Below are positions 10,999 through 21,524 of a stretch of DNA of 64,000 bases, piece after piece. The stretch lies in contig NC_015675.1 of NCBI RefSeq assembly GCF_000176035.2, positions 5,894,001 to 5,958,000 of the forward strand. Reading direction: 5' to 3'. Position numbers and translations under genes: made by a program. Under the pieces are notes generated by a model. That model was not told the origin of the DNA and did not search any database. It worked only from the letters and a program-made list of their open reading frames with translations. The number at the start of each line of letters is the position of its first letter. Position 1 is the stretch's first letter. The stretch is from Mesorhizobium opportunistum WSM2075. GTDB taxonomy: Bacteria; Pseudomonadota; Alphaproteobacteria; Rhizobiales; Rhizobiaceae.

Positions 10999-12026
10999 AC
11001 GCGCTGTCCGCCTTTACCTTCTGGGCGCAGAGGAATCGCTGGATCTGGGCGGCGATCGGGGTGTTGCTGCTCTGGCTGGTGCTCTCCGTGGTCACCAACC
11101 GGTTCAGCCTCTCCAGCCTGTCGGGCATCATTCTGTCGGCATCGTTCCTGACGGTCGTCGGCATCGGCCAGATGTTCGTCGTCACCACCGGGCGCGGCAA
11201 CATCGACCTTTCCGTCGCCTCGGTGATCACGCTCAGCGCCTTCGTCGCGCTGCTCACCATCAAAGGCCAGGATGCCAACCTTGCCATTGGGGTCGCCGCC
11301 GCCGTCCTGCTCGGCCTCGCGGTCGGGCTGCTCAATTCGCTGCTCGTCGTCGGCCTTGGCATTCCGGCCATCATCGCCACGCTGGCGACCGGCTATGTGT
11401 TGGCAACCGCGACGCTCTTGTCGAACAAGGCTATCCCCGGCTTTGCCGTCAGCCCAGCGCTGAAGAGCTTGGCGACAGGCCGCATCTCGGGTGTTCCGAT
11501 CATGGCCATCATCGCCATCCTGGGCGTGATGGCCGCCTCCTTCGTGCTGCGCTACACAGTGTTCGGGCAGGTCCTGTCGGCGGTCGGCCAGAATAGAACC
11601 GCTGCCCGGCTCGCTGCCATCAAGAACGACCGGGTGATCGCGGCGGCCTTCATCATCTCGTCGGTGCTGGCCTCGCTCGATGGACTGCTGCTCGGCGCCT
11701 ATATCGGCGGCGCTTTCCTCGAAATGGGCCAGCCCTATCTGCTGCAGTCGATCGCTGCTGTCGTGCTTGGTGGCACGCTGATCTTCGGCGGTTCGGCGAC
11801 CGCGCTCGGCACCCTGTTTGCCAGCATCCTGCTGATCCTGATCGTCACCACCATGCAGGTCATCGGGCTGCCTCCGGGCGCCCAGGATATCGTCCAGGGC
11901 ATCGTCGTCATCTTCGTGCTGGCGCTGGCTGGCCGACAAGCCCTGGCGCGGCGCGCTTCCGTCGATGTCACGGACGGGGCGGCTGCAAAGACAGCACCAG
12001 GCGCGGCCACACCTCAGCCGAAGTGA
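10995..12026 (+). CDS. Ribose-type sugar ABC transporter permease, importer 1
   Basis: Inner-membrane permease of 343 residues, BPD_transp_2 family, with about 9-10 hydrophobic segments and the motif RGNIDLSVAS near residue 70. It starts in the stop of the fusion gene (ATGA) after GGAG. It should pair with the C-terminal permease domain of the fusion. It has a short polar tail. It is followed 110 bp later by apnO, with a predicted operator between them. Confidence 0.88.
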
Positions 12027-12060
12027 CCAACAGCAACCAACGATTCCACTTGCCAAATTG

Positions 12061-12080
12061 TGGTAGAGTGATCATACCAG
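12061..12080 (+). promoter_or_regulatory. Apiose-regulon operator candidate before apnO
   Basis: TGGTAGAGTGATCATACCAG ends 56 bp before the apnO start. It differs from the site at 13167-13186 at only 3 of 20 positions. TGGTA and TACCA form inverted ends within it. Probably bound by the GntR protein encoded at 20625-21338. Confidence 0.65.
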
Positions 12081-12136
12081 TATGTGAGATGACGATCGCG
12101 CGACGGTCGCCTGTTTGATCAAGGAGCAAGGGCCAG

Positions 12137-12964
12137 ATGACAACGATTGCACTGTTCGGTGCGGGCGGGAAAATGGGCTACCGCCTGGCAACCAATTTTC
12201 GCGGCTCGGACTACAAGATCCGCCATGTCGAGATCAGCGAGGCCGGCAAGGAGCGCCTGAAGACCGGGCTTGGCATCGACACGGTCAGCGTCGACGAGGC
12301 GCTCAAGGGTGCCGAGGTCGTGATCCTGGCGGTGCCGGACACCCATATCGGCAAGGTCGCCACCGGCATCGAAAGCAAGCTTGCCCCAGGCACGATGGTG
12401 ATCGTGCTGGATGCGGCAGCCCCCTTCGCCGGGCATCTGCCTGATCGTGCCGATCTTACCTATTTCGTCACCCATCCCTGCCATCCGCCGATCTTCAACG
12501 ACGAGACCGACATGGCCGCCAAGAAGGACTTCTTCGGCGGCGTCAAGGCCAAGCAGCATTTCGTCAGCGCCCTGATGCAAGGGCCGGAGGACGACTACGC
12601 CAAGGGCGAGAAGATCGCCCAGATCATCTGGGCGCCGGTGATGCGCTCGCACCGCGTGACGGTCGAACAGATGGCGCTGCTGGAACCCGGCCTTTCGGAG
12701 ACGGTGTGCGCCTCGCTGCTCGTCGTCATGAAGGAAGCCCTCGACGAGGTCGTGGCGCGCGGCGTCGACCGGCAGGCGGCGCTCGATTTCCTGCTCGGCC
12801 ACATGAATGTGCTCGGCGCCGTCATCTTCGGCGAGACCAAGGGCGTGTTCTCCGATGCCTGCAACAAGGCGATCGAGTTCGGCAAGCCGGTGCTGATGCG
12901 CGACGACTGGAAGCGGGTCTTCGAACCGCAGGAAATCGCCGCCAGCATCCAGCGCATTACTTGA
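12137..12964 (+). CDS. apnO: D-apionate oxidoisomerase
   Basis: NAD-dependent enzyme that converts D-apionate to 3-oxo-isoapionate in the known D-apiose pathways. It is 275 residues long: Rossmann domain with LFGAGGKMG (6-14), acidic residue E34 at the end of strand 2 as expected for NAD, then a PGDH_C-like domain with THPCHPP, MQGPEDD, SHRVTVEQ and LEPGLSE. The assignment rests on this family plus the presence of apsD, apnL, oiaK and a RuBisCO-like gene within 10 kb. The start follows AAGGAGCAAGGG. It probably forms its own transcript with the operator at 12061-12080. Confidence 0.8.
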   Translation: MTTIALFGAGGKMGYRLATNFRGSDYKIRHVEISEAGKERLKTGLGIDTVSVDEALKGAEVVILAVPDTHIGKVATGIESKLAPGTMVIVLDAAAPFAGHLPDRADLTYFVTHPCHPPIFNDETDMAAKKDFFGGVKAKQHFVSALMQGPEDDYAKGEKIAQIIWAPVMRSHRVTVEQMALLEPGLSETVCASLLVVMKEALDEVVARGVDRQAALDFLLGHMNVLGAVIFGETKGVFSDACNKAIEFGKPVLMRDDWKRVFEPQEIAASIQRIT

Positions 12965-12978
12965 GAGGGCGCTGTCTT

Positions 12979-13128
12979 CCCTTCTCCCCTTGCGGGAGAA
13001 GGTGGCCTCGCTAAGCGAGGTCGGATGAGGGGTGCTCCAAGGAACGCTACGTCTCACTTCGCTGGAACACCCCTCAACCGTCTCGCCGCTACGCGGCGAT
13101 CCACCTTCTCCCACAAGGGGAGAAGGAA
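12979..13128. repeat. Rhizobial long palindromic intergenic repeat
   Basis: The ends CCTTCTCCCCTTGCGGGAGA and TTCTCCCACAAGGGGAGAAG are mutual inverted copies. Further inward, GGGGTG/ACACCCC and smaller hairpins (GCCTCGCTAAGCGAGG, GCCGCTACGCGGC) add structure. This is a type of palindromic repeat common between genes in Mesorhizobium and relatives. It contains no gene and may act as a transcription barrier after apnO. Confidence 0.8.
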
Positions 13129-13166
13129 AAAAGGGCGCCCGCTTAGATACAGATCACCTGAATTAG

Positions 13167-13186
13167 TGGTTGACTCATCATACCAG
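13167..13186 (+). promoter_or_regulatory. Apiose-regulon operator candidate before importer 2
   Basis: TGGTTGACTCATCATACCAG is a near copy of the site before apnO (17 of 20 positions). It lies 220 bp before the binding-protein start, so the transcript would have a leader of well over 100 bases. Confidence 0.65.
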
Positions 13187-13196
13187 TTAGCTTTAG

Positions 13197-14348
<1,152 letters not shown>

Positions 14349-14366
14349 GCCGGCGCAACGCAAACA

Positions 14367-14397
14367 GCGAGGGGCGAGCCTAAGGTTCGTCCCTCGC
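14367..14397 (+). terminator. Strong hairpin between binding protein and DUF2291 genes
   Basis: GCGAGGGGCGAGCC and GGTTCGTCCCTCGC form a 14-bp stem (one G-T mismatch pair and one G-U) with loop TAA, followed by CTTCATTTC. It probably gives partial termination or protects the binding-protein mRNA, so that the downstream genes are expressed less. Confidence 0.65.
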
Positions 14398-14425
14398 CTT
14401 CATTTCACTGGGATGCTTGACCGCG

Positions 14426-15088
14426 ATGCTGAACAAGCCGACCTGGCCAGTCAAGGCGATCTGGCCGATCCTTGCCCTGACCGCCAGCATTGGCCTCGGC
14501 GCCTGCAAAATCCTGCCGACGCCGTCGGCGAAAGGCGACGCCAACGCGTCGGCCTTCAACCCGGACAAGATGGTCGAGGATATCTGGACTTCGAAGGTCA
14601 TCCCTTATCTCAGCCAAAAAGCCGGGCCGTTCGCCGAGGTCCATGCGCTGGCGAAAACGGATCAGGCGGCAGCCGGCGCCAAATACGGTAATCCCAAGAA
14701 GCAGGCGAATTCGCCATGGACCTTCGCGGTCCGCGTCGAAGGCAAGATCGTCGCGGCCAACACGCAGTCCCGCGCAGGCACGATGGATATCGACGTCGAC
14801 GGCGACGGCAAGGCGGATGCACGTGTCCAGATCGGACCGGCAATGCGCGGAACGGCGTTGCGCGACAGCCTCGATTTCGTCCAGTTCAACGATTTCACCA
14901 ACCAGATCGACTTCGCCCAGTTCGGCAAGGCGTTCAACGCCCATGCCGACAAGACGGTGCTTTCCAAGCTGCCGCGCGAGGCGCTGGAAGGCCGTACCGC
15001 CAAGGTGCTCGGCGCCTATACGATCGAAAGCGGCCAGGATCTGCCGTTGGTGACTCCGGCGGAGGTCGAGATCGGACCCAAGCCATGA
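14426..15088 (+). CDS. DUF2291 family lipoprotein
   Basis: 220-residue protein of the DUF2291 family, often found inside ribose-type sugar ABC operons; its biochemical role is not known to me. An N-terminal membrane segment ends in the lipobox-like IGLGAC (Cys about residue 27), so it is probably anchored to the outer face of the inner membrane. A TTG three codons upstream (14417) is an alternative start. It overlaps the ATPase gene by 4 bp. It may help assembly or substrate capture of importer 2. Confidence 0.8.
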   Translation: MLNKPTWPVKAIWPILALTASIGLGACKILPTPSAKGDANASAFNPDKMVEDIWTSKVIPYLSQKAGPFAEVHALAKTDQAAAGAKYGNPKKQANSPWTFAVRVEGKIVAANTQSRAGTMDIDVDGDGKADARVQIGPAMRGTALRDSLDFVQFNDFTNQIDFAQFGKAFNAHADKTVLSKLPREALEGRTAKVLGAYTIESGQDLPLVTPAEVEIGPKP

Positions 15089-16686
15089 GCACGGCGGCCG
15101 GTCACGACGTCATTTTGAAGCTGGCAGACGTCTCGAAGGTCTATGCCGGAACCGTCGCGGTCAAGCAGGCCAATTTCGAGGTGCGCAAGGGCGCGGTCAA
15201 TGTTCTGGTCGGCGAAAACGGCGCCGGCAAATCGACGCTGATGAAGATCATTGCCGGCGTCGAGCAGCCGACGGCTGGACGCATCCTGCTCGACGGCAAC
15301 GAAGTCTCGTTCTCGTCCTCCGGTGACGCGGTGAACCGCGGCATCGGCATGGTGTTCCAGGAACTGAATCTGTTCGGCAACATGACCGTCGCCGAGAACA
15401 TTTTCGCCACCCGGGAGATCACCAACCGGTTTCGCAAGATCGACCGCAAGGAGCAGGAAAGGCGCGCGGGCACATTCCTCGAGCGGCTCGAGGCCGGGAT
15501 ACGGCCGGATATGCTGGTCGAGGATCTGCGCATCGGCCAGCAGCAGCTTGTCGAGATCGCCAAGGCAGTTTCGCTCGACGCGCGCATCCTGATCATGGAC
15601 GAGCCGACCTCGGCGCTGAGCGCCGCCGAAGTCGAGATCCTGTTCAAGGTGATCGCCGACCTCAAGTCGCGCGGCGTGGCGATCGTCTATATCTCGCACC
15701 GGCTGGAGGAACTGATCCGCATCGGCGATTACATCACCGTGCTGCGCGACGGCCGCATCACCGGCCAGGAGGAGATGAGAAACGTCGACACACAGTGGAT
15801 CGTGCGGCAGATGATCGGCTCGGACGCCAAGGATTTCGCCAAGGCCGACGACCATGCACCGGGCGAGGAAATCTTCCGCGCCGAGGACATCTGCCTGCCG
15901 CGCGCCACCGGCGGGCTGGCGGTCGACCACGTCTCGCTGTCGCTGCGCGCCGGCGAGATCCTCGGCATCTACGGGCTGATGGGCGCCGGGCGCAGCGAGT
16001 TGTTCGACTGCATCATGGGCCGCCACGGCCATGCCAGCGGCAACATCTTCATCGACGGAAAACAGGTCCGGGAACGCGATACGACGCGCCGCATCCGGCG
16101 GGGTCTGGCGCTGATCCCGGAGGACCGGCAGCGCGAGGGCCTGGTGTCGATCCTCTCCGTCGCCAGCAATTTGACGCTGGCAAGCCTGTCGCGCTTCGTC
16201 AGCCTGTTCCACATCCGCGGCGCCGCCGAACGGCAGGCCGTGGTGCAGATGGTGCGGGAACTCGCGATCAAGGTCGCCGATCCGGCGCAGGAGGTCTCGT
16301 CGCTGTCCGGCGGCAACCAGCAGAAAGTGGTGATCGGCAAGGCGCTGCTCACCGGACCCAAGGTGCTTCTGATGGATGAGCCCAGCCGCGGCATCGATGT
16401 CGGCGCCAAGGCCGACGTCTTTCGCACCATGCGCAAACTGTCGCGCGATGGGCTCGGCATCCTCTTCGCCACGTCAGACCTCGACGAGGTGATGGCGCTC
16501 TCCGACCGGATCGCGGTGATGAGCAATGGCAAGCTGACCGGCATGTTCGAGCGCGCCGAGGCGACCGAAGCCGCGATCGTCGCCGCATCGGCGCTCGGCC
16601 ATGGACCTGTCCCCGCACATCCTGCCCCCGCAGATCTTGCCCCCATACATCTTGCCCCGCACATGGAGAGCAACGTCGATGACTGA
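15085..16686 (+). CDS. Ribose-type sugar ABC transporter ATP-binding protein, importer 2
   Basis: RbsA-like ATPase of 533 residues with two domains: NBD1 with VGENGAGKST, LRIGQQQLVEIAKA, ILIMDEPTSALS and YISHRL; NBD2 with the degenerate GLMGAGRSEL, LSGGNQQKVVIGKAL and LLMDEPSRGID. The last 30 residues are an unusual His/Pro/Ala-rich tail (PAHPAPADLAPIHLAP), coded by a short imperfect DNA repeat (16617-16664) and likely disordered. It overlaps DUF2291 (ATGA) and the following permease gene, which shows tight co-translation. Confidence 0.9.
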   Translation: MSTAAGHDVILKLADVSKVYAGTVAVKQANFEVRKGAVNVLVGENGAGKSTLMKIIAGVEQPTAGRILLDGNEVSFSSSGDAVNRGIGMVFQELNLFGNMTVAENIFATREITNRFRKIDRKEQERRAGTFLERLEAGIRPDMLVEDLRIGQQQLVEIAKAVSLDARILIMDEPTSALSAAEVEILFKVIADLKSRGVAIVYISHRLEELIRIGDYITVLRDGRITGQEEMRNVDTQWIVRQMIGSDAKDFAKADDHAPGEEIFRAEDICLPRATGGLAVDHVSLSLRAGEILGIYGLMGAGRSELFDCIMGRHGHASGNIFIDGKQVRERDTTRRIRRGLALIPEDRQREGLVSILSVASNLTLASLSRFVSLFHIRGAAERQAVVQMVRELAIKVADPAQEVSSLSGGNQQKVVIGKALLTGPKVLLMDEPSRGIDVGAKADVFRTMRKLSRDGLGILFATSDLDEVMALSDRIAVMSNGKLTGMFERAEATEAAIVAASALGHGPVPAHPAPADLAPIHLAPHMESNVDD

Positions 16687-17743
16687 TATTCCGGCCAGGG
16701 CGGCTCATTCGTCGGCCGCCAGCGGTTCCGCACTGCTGACGCTGATGAAGCTCAGGACCTTCATCGCGCTTATTGCCGTGCTGGTGTTCTTCTCGATCGC
16801 GGCGCCGAACTTCCTGTCGGCGGCCAATCTGATCCTGATGGCCAAGCATGTGGCGCTCAACGCCTTCCTCGCCATGGGCATGACCTTCGTCATCATCACC
16901 GGAGGCATCGATCTTTCGGTCGGCTCGATCGTTGGCCTGTGCGGCATGGTGGCCGGCTATCTCGTGCTCAACGGCATTGACCTGCAGATCGGCTACACCA
17001 TCTATTTCAACGTTTTCGAGATCGCCTTGATCACGCTGGCGGTCGGCATCCTGATCGGCGCCGTCAACGGATTGCTGATCACCAGATTGAACGTGGCGCC
17101 CTTCATCGCCACGCTCGGCGTGCTCTACGTGGCGCGCGGCCTGGCGCTGCTGTCCTCGGACGGGCGCACCTTCCCCAATCTGGTCGGCAAGCCGGAACTC
17201 GGCACCACCGGCTTCGGCTTCCTAGGCGCCGGCCGGCTCGTCGGCCTGCCAGTGTCGATCTGGATCCTGATCGTGGTGGCGCTGGGTGCCGCCTATCTCG
17301 CCAGATACACCCCGCTCGGCCGCCACATCTTCGCCGTCGGCGGCAACGAGCGCGCGGCGCGGATCTCGGGCGTGCGCGTCAACATGGTCAAGATGTTCGT
17401 CTACATGTTCTCCGGTTTCTGCGCGGCGATCGTCGGCCTGATCATCTCGTCGGAGCTGATGGCCTCGCATCCGGCGACCGGCGAAAGCTTCGAATTGAAT
17501 GCCATCGCCGCGGCGGTGCTTGGCGGCACCTCGATGTCGGGCGGCCGCGGTACCATCGGCGGCACCATCGTCGGCGCCTTCGTCATCGGTATCCTGTCGG
17601 ACGGGCTGGTGATGATGGGGGTGAGTTCCTTCTGGCAGATGGTGATCAAGGGCCTCGTCATCATCGTCGCGGTGGTCGTCGATCAGGCGCAGCGCCGGCT
17701 TCAGCAGCGCGTCACGCTGATGCAGATGGCAAAGGCGGGCTGA
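16679..17743 (+). CDS. Ribose-type sugar ABC transporter permease, importer 2
   Basis: RbsC-like inner-membrane permease, 354 residues, with the motif ITGGIDLSVGSIVGL and 9-10 hydrophobic segments. The ATG at 16679 lies inside the ATPase gene end (8-bp overlap). It completes importer 2 with the binding protein and ATPase. The apiose dehydrogenase gene starts 2 bp after its stop. Confidence 0.9.
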   Translation: MTDIPARAAHSSAASGSALLTLMKLRTFIALIAVLVFFSIAAPNFLSAANLILMAKHVALNAFLAMGMTFVIITGGIDLSVGSIVGLCGMVAGYLVLNGIDLQIGYTIYFNVFEIALITLAVGILIGAVNGLLITRLNVAPFIATLGVLYVARGLALLSSDGRTFPNLVGKPELGTTGFGFLGAGRLVGLPVSIWILIVVALGAAYLARYTPLGRHIFAVGGNERAARISGVRVNMVKMFVYMFSGFCAAIVGLIISSELMASHPATGESFELNAIAAAVLGGTSMSGGRGTIGGTIVGAFVIGILSDGLVMMGVSSFWQMVIKGLVIIVAVVVDQAQRRLQQRVTLMQMAKAG

Positions 17744-17745
17744 TC

Positions 17746-18780
17746 ATGGCGGAATTGCGTGGAGCGCTGATCGGCTGCGGCTTCTTCGCCGTCAACCAGA
17801 TGCATGCCTGGCGCGACATCGAGGGCGCCTCGATCATCGCCATCTGCGACCGCGATCCGGAACGGCTCCAGATCGTCGGCGACCAGTTCGGCATCTCCAG
17901 GCGCTACACCGATGCGGCGGCGATGTTTGCAGGCGAGACACTCGACTTCGTCGACATCGCCACGACCGTCGGCAGCCACCGGCCGCTGGTCGAGTTGGCA
18001 GCCAGCCACCGCGTTCCGGTGATCTGCCAGAAACCGTTCGCGCCGAGCCTCGCCGACGCCAAGGCGATGGTCGCGGCCTGCGCCGCGGCCGGCGTGCCGC
18101 TGATGGTGCACGAGAACTTTCGCTGGCAATCGCCGATCCAGGCGGTGCGCGCAGTGCTCGACAGCGGCGAGATCGGCACACCCTTCTTCGGACGCATCTC
18201 CTTCCGCTCCGCCTATGACGTGTTTTCCGGCCAGCCTTACCTGGCAACCGGAAAACGCTTCATCATCGAGGATCTCGGTATCCACATTCTCGACATCGCC
18301 CGTTTTCTGTTGGGCGACGTATCGAGCCTCACTGCCCGCACCGCGCGCATCAATCCCGCCATTGCCGGCGAGGATGTCGCCACGATGCTGATGGACCACG
18401 AAAGCGGTGCCACCTCGGTTGTGGATTGCAGCTACGCGACAAAGCTCGCCGTCGAGCCGTTTCCCGAAACACTGATCGAGATCGATGGCAGCGACGGCAC
18501 GATCCGGCTGGCGCAGGCGTACCAACTCACCGTCACCGGCAAGAGCGGCACGACGGTCAGGGACATTTCGCCGCCGCTACTGCCCTGGGCATCGCGGCCA
18601 TGGCACAACATCCAGGAAAGCGTGCTGGCGATCCAGCGGCACTGGGTCGACTGCCTTGTCGGCGGCAAGGAGCCGGCGACCTCGGGCGCCGACAATCTCA
18701 AGACGTTAGCGCTGATCGAGGCTGCCTATGCCGGCGCCGCGAGCCGCGAACCGGTGCGGATGGACGAGCTGTTGAAATGA
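17746..18780 (+). CDS. apsD: D-apiose dehydrogenase (Gfo/Idh/MocA family)
   Basis: Oxidises D-apiose to D-apionolactone with NAD. The 344-residue protein has a Rossmann motif IGCGFFAVNQ (9-18), the family catalytic lysine in CQKPF (K96; E of the usual EKP is Q here) and a conserved acidic/His pair in EDLGIHILD (H180). The gene directly follows the permease and overlaps apnL by 4 bp, which is the expected enzyme order for apiose breakdown. A related sugar dehydrogenase activity cannot be excluded from sequence alone, but the D-apionolactonase neighbour makes apiose the best call. Confidence 0.82.
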   Translation: MAELRGALIGCGFFAVNQMHAWRDIEGASIIAICDRDPERLQIVGDQFGISRRYTDAAAMFAGETLDFVDIATTVGSHRPLVELAASHRVPVICQKPFAPSLADAKAMVAACAAAGVPLMVHENFRWQSPIQAVRAVLDSGEIGTPFFGRISFRSAYDVFSGQPYLATGKRFIIEDLGIHILDIARFLLGDVSSLTARTARINPAIAGEDVATMLMDHESGATSVVDCSYATKLAVEPFPETLIEIDGSDGTIRLAQAYQLTVTGKSGTTVRDISPPLLPWASRPWHNIQESVLAIQRHWVDCLVGGKEPATSGADNLKTLALIEAAYAGAASREPVRMDELLK

Positions 18781-20615
18781 GCGTGGATGGCTTCCTCCTC
18801 TGCGGCACACGCGCGGCGGAAGCCAGACCGGTCCGGCTCAGCGCCGGCCCGCTCAGCGCCGATTTGGTCAACGGCAATTTGCGCAGCATCCGCCATGGCG
18901 GCACCGAGGTGCTGCGCGCCATCGCCTATATCGTGCGGGACCGCGACTGGGGCACCTACGAACCCGTGCTGGCGGACTTGACCATCGACCAGGGCGCCGA
19001 TGCTTTCTGCGTCGGCTACACCGCAAGCTGCACCGGACCGGGCGAAAGCCGGCTCGCCTTCCGCGCCACCATCAAGGGAGCGGCCGACGGCCGGCTGGTG
19101 TTCGACGTCAGCGCGCTGCCCGAAAGCGATTTCGAGACCAACCGCTGCGGCTTCTGCATCCTGCATCCGATCGCGGGGCTTGCCGGCAGCCCGGTGACCA
19201 TCGAGCATACAGACGGCAGCGTGGTGGACACGATACTGCCCGACCTGATCGACCCCTGGCAGCCTTTCAAGGATTTGCGCGCCATCACGCATGCGGTGCG
19301 GCCCGGCGTCACTGTCGAGTGCCGGATGGAAGGCGACACATTCGAGATGGAGGACCAGCGCAACTGGTCCGATGCCTCCTACAAGACCTATGTGCGGCCG
19401 CTGGCGCTGCCCTGGCCCTATGTGCTGCCGGCGGGCGAACCGGTGCGCCAGACAATCAGCCTGCGCATTGCGGGCGACGCCGGGCCTTCGGCCACGGCTT
19501 CGGGCAATGAGCCGGTCCGCATCGAGCTTGGCGAAGCCGGACCAAGACTGCCCGATATCGGCGTGGTCATTTATCCCGAGGATGTGGAGGCAGCGCTGGC
19601 GAACCTGCCGACGCTGTCGAAGCTCGGCCCACAGCAGCTTTTGCTCCACTTCGACCCGACGCGCGGCCACGGGGTCGAAGCCTTGCGCGCCCATGCCCGG
19701 CTTGCCGCCGCTTGCCCCGCTGCAACAACGCTCGAATGCGTTGTCGCCTGCACCGGCGATCTCGATGCCGAACTCGCAGCGGTCGCCGACATGGTGCGCC
19801 AGGCGGGCCTGCGGCTCGACGCCGTCGCGGTATCGCCTTCGGTCGACCGGCAGTCGACGCCGCCGGGCAGTGCCTGGCCGGCATGCCCGCCGCTCGAGGA
19901 TGTCTACGCCGCCGCCCGCCGCGCCTTTCCCGATATCCGTCTCGGCGGCGGCATGTTCAGCTATTTCACCGAGCTCAACCGCAAGCGCGTTCCGGCCGGG
20001 CTGCTCGATTTCGTCACCCACTGCACCTGCCCGATCGTGCATGCCGCCGACGATCTCAGCGTGATGCAGTCGCTGGAGGCATTGCCGTTCATCACCCGGT
20101 CGGTGGGGGCGATCTTCGGCGACAAGCCCTACCGGATCGGGCCGTCCACCATCGCCATGCGGCAGAACCCCTATGGCGGCGCGACCAAGGACAATTTTGA
20201 CGGCCAGCGCATCGCCATGGCCAATCGCGATCCGCGTCATGCCGCCCAGTTCGCCGCCGCATGGACGATCGGCTATGCCGCGCGCGTCGCGCCGGCCGGA
20301 TTGGAGGTGCTGACGCTGTCCGGCTTCACGGGGCCGTTCGGCGTGCTGGCGGCATCCGGGGAACCTGCCGCCGAGGGATCGCCGCGGCCGATCTTCCAGG
20401 CCATCTCCGCGCTTTGCGGATTGGCTGGGCTCGCGCACGTTGCCGCGAAAACAAGCGACGAGACGCGGGTGCTGGCGCTGGCCGGGCGCTCCGCTTCGGG
20501 CGAGACCATCGCATGGCTGGCCAACCTGACGGCGGACGATGTCGCGGTCGACGCTTCCGCGCTTGGCGGGGGCCGTCTCGTCATGTCGCCCTACGCCATC
20601 GCCCGATTTGGCTAG
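18777..20615 (+). CDS. apnL: D-apionolactonase
   Basis: Hydrolyses D-apionolactone to D-apionate. It is 612 residues long, soluble, without signal peptide. An N-terminal beta-rich part (about 1-250) is followed by a TIM-barrel-like part with IGVVIYPEDV, LGGGMFSYFTELNR and VHAADDLSVMQSL. The size and placement fit ApnL of the D-apiose pathway. The start overlaps apsD (ATGA). It ends 9 bp before the convergent GntR gene. Confidence 0.8.
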   Translation: MSVDGFLLCGTRAAEARPVRLSAGPLSADLVNGNLRSIRHGGTEVLRAIAYIVRDRDWGTYEPVLADLTIDQGADAFCVGYTASCTGPGESRLAFRATIKGAADGRLVFDVSALPESDFETNRCGFCILHPIAGLAGSPVTIEHTDGSVVDTILPDLIDPWQPFKDLRAITHAVRPGVTVECRMEGDTFEMEDQRNWSDASYKTYVRPLALPWPYVLPAGEPVRQTISLRIAGDAGPSATASGNEPVRIELGEAGPRLPDIGVVIYPEDVEAALANLPTLSKLGPQQLLLHFDPTRGHGVEALRAHARLAAACPAATTLECVVACTGDLDAELAAVADMVRQAGLRLDAVAVSPSVDRQSTPPGSAWPACPPLEDVYAAARRAFPDIRLGGGMFSYFTELNRKRVPAGLLDFVTHCTCPIVHAADDLSVMQSLEALPFITRSVGAIFGDKPYRIGPSTIAMRQNPYGGATKDNFDGQRIAMANRDPRHAAQFAAAWTIGYAARVAPAGLEVLTLSGFTGPFGVLAASGEPAAEGSPRPIFQAISALCGLAGLAHVAAKTSDETRVLALAGRSASGETIAWLANLTADDVAVDASALGGGRLVMSPYAIARFG

Positions 20616-20624
20616 ACGCAGAGC

Positions 20625-21338
20625 CTACTTCTCGGAATTCATCACATAGAGCGCGCGCGAGCGTTCGAGATGCTTGATCATTGCCTTCTCGGCGCCGTCG
20701 GCATCTTTGTGCTCGATGCGGTCGATGATCTCCTCGTGCTCGGTCAGCGTGTACTTTTCCTTGCCGGTCCAGATCAGCATCTCGGTGTGGTATTCCTTCA
20801 GCCAGCCGAGCATCGCCTCGCTGACGGCGACATAGATCGGGTTGCCCGAAATCGCCGCGATCCGGCTGTGAAATTTCATGTCGGCGGAAATGAAGGCTTC
20901 CGAATTGCCGCGTGCGCCGCGCTGCTCGGCAACGGTTTCCTTGAGCTGCTGCACATCCTCGGCGGTGGCCCTTTCGGCGGCCTCCTTGACCATGCCGCGC
21001 TCGAAGAAGATGCGCGCGCTCTTCAGATGCTCGAGCGTGTCCTTCGATGAAGACAGGATGATCTTGGCCGCACCGTCGACCTGTCTGATGATCGACTTGG
21101 CGGTCAGCTGCAGCACCTTGGCCCGCTCGCCATGCGAGATGGCGACAAGGCCCATATTGCTCAACGCCTGCATGGCCTCGCGGATCGCAGGCCGGCCGAC
21201 CTCGAAGCGCTCCATCAATTCGCGCTCCGACGGCATGTCATCGCCCGGCTGCAATTCGCCGCTGGTGATCAGCCGCTTCAGCCTCGCAAAGACTTCGTCG
21301 GAAAGCTTGCGCCGGACGATCGGTTCCGAACGGTTCAT
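20625..21338 (-). CDS. GntR/FadR-type regulator, probable apiose regulator
   Basis: 237-residue FadR-subfamily regulator. It has a winged helix with QPGDDMPSERELMERF and GRPAIREAM, and an FCD domain with ISADMKFHSRIA and LTEHEEIIDRI. It resembles NanR-like proteins. It is divergent from the RuBisCO-like gene, with the predicted operator TTATGTACTCATTATACCAG between them, and the same motif stands before the other apiose units. It is therefore the best candidate for the regulator of the regulon, probably released by a pathway acid. Confidence 0.86.
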   Translation of the reverse strand: MNRSEPIVRRKLSDEVFARLKRLITSGELQPGDDMPSERELMERFEVGRPAIREAMQALSNMGLVAISHGERAKVLQLTAKSIIRQVDGAAKIILSSSKDTLEHLKSARIFFERGMVKEAAERATAEDVQQLKETVAEQRGARGNSEAFISADMKFHSRIAAISGNPIYVAVSEAMLGWLKEYHTEMLIWTGKEKYTLTEHEEIIDRIEHKDADGAEKAMIKHLERSRALYVMNSEK

Positions 21339-21452
21339 CGCCGCGAATCACTCCCTTGCCCCGATTCCTGTGTAGCATTCCGGGCAGGACTATCGGAATG
21401 CCTGCCCTTAACCGACGCCCGTCGCGGCAGCCGGGATATTTGCTTGCAATAC

Positions 21453-21472
21453 TTATGTACTCATTATACCAG
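21453..21472 (+). promoter_or_regulatory. Apiose-regulon operator candidate between gntR and the RuBisCO-like gene
   Basis: TTATGTACTCATTATACCAG matches 14 of 20 positions of TGGTWGASTSATCATACCAG, all clustered in the right part (ACTCATNATACCAG). It ends 52 bp before the RuBisCO-like start and could also autoregulate the divergent gntR. Confidence 0.6.
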
Positions 21473-21524
21473 ATTTCATTCGCAACGAAACTTTTTTCGA
21501 ACCCTTTCGACCGGCCAGTCCATC

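Noticed and set aside
12979..13128. Miniature transposon
   Set aside because: It is palindromic, but no target-site duplication or transposase-type ends could be made out; it fits the known rhizobial palindromic repeat type.
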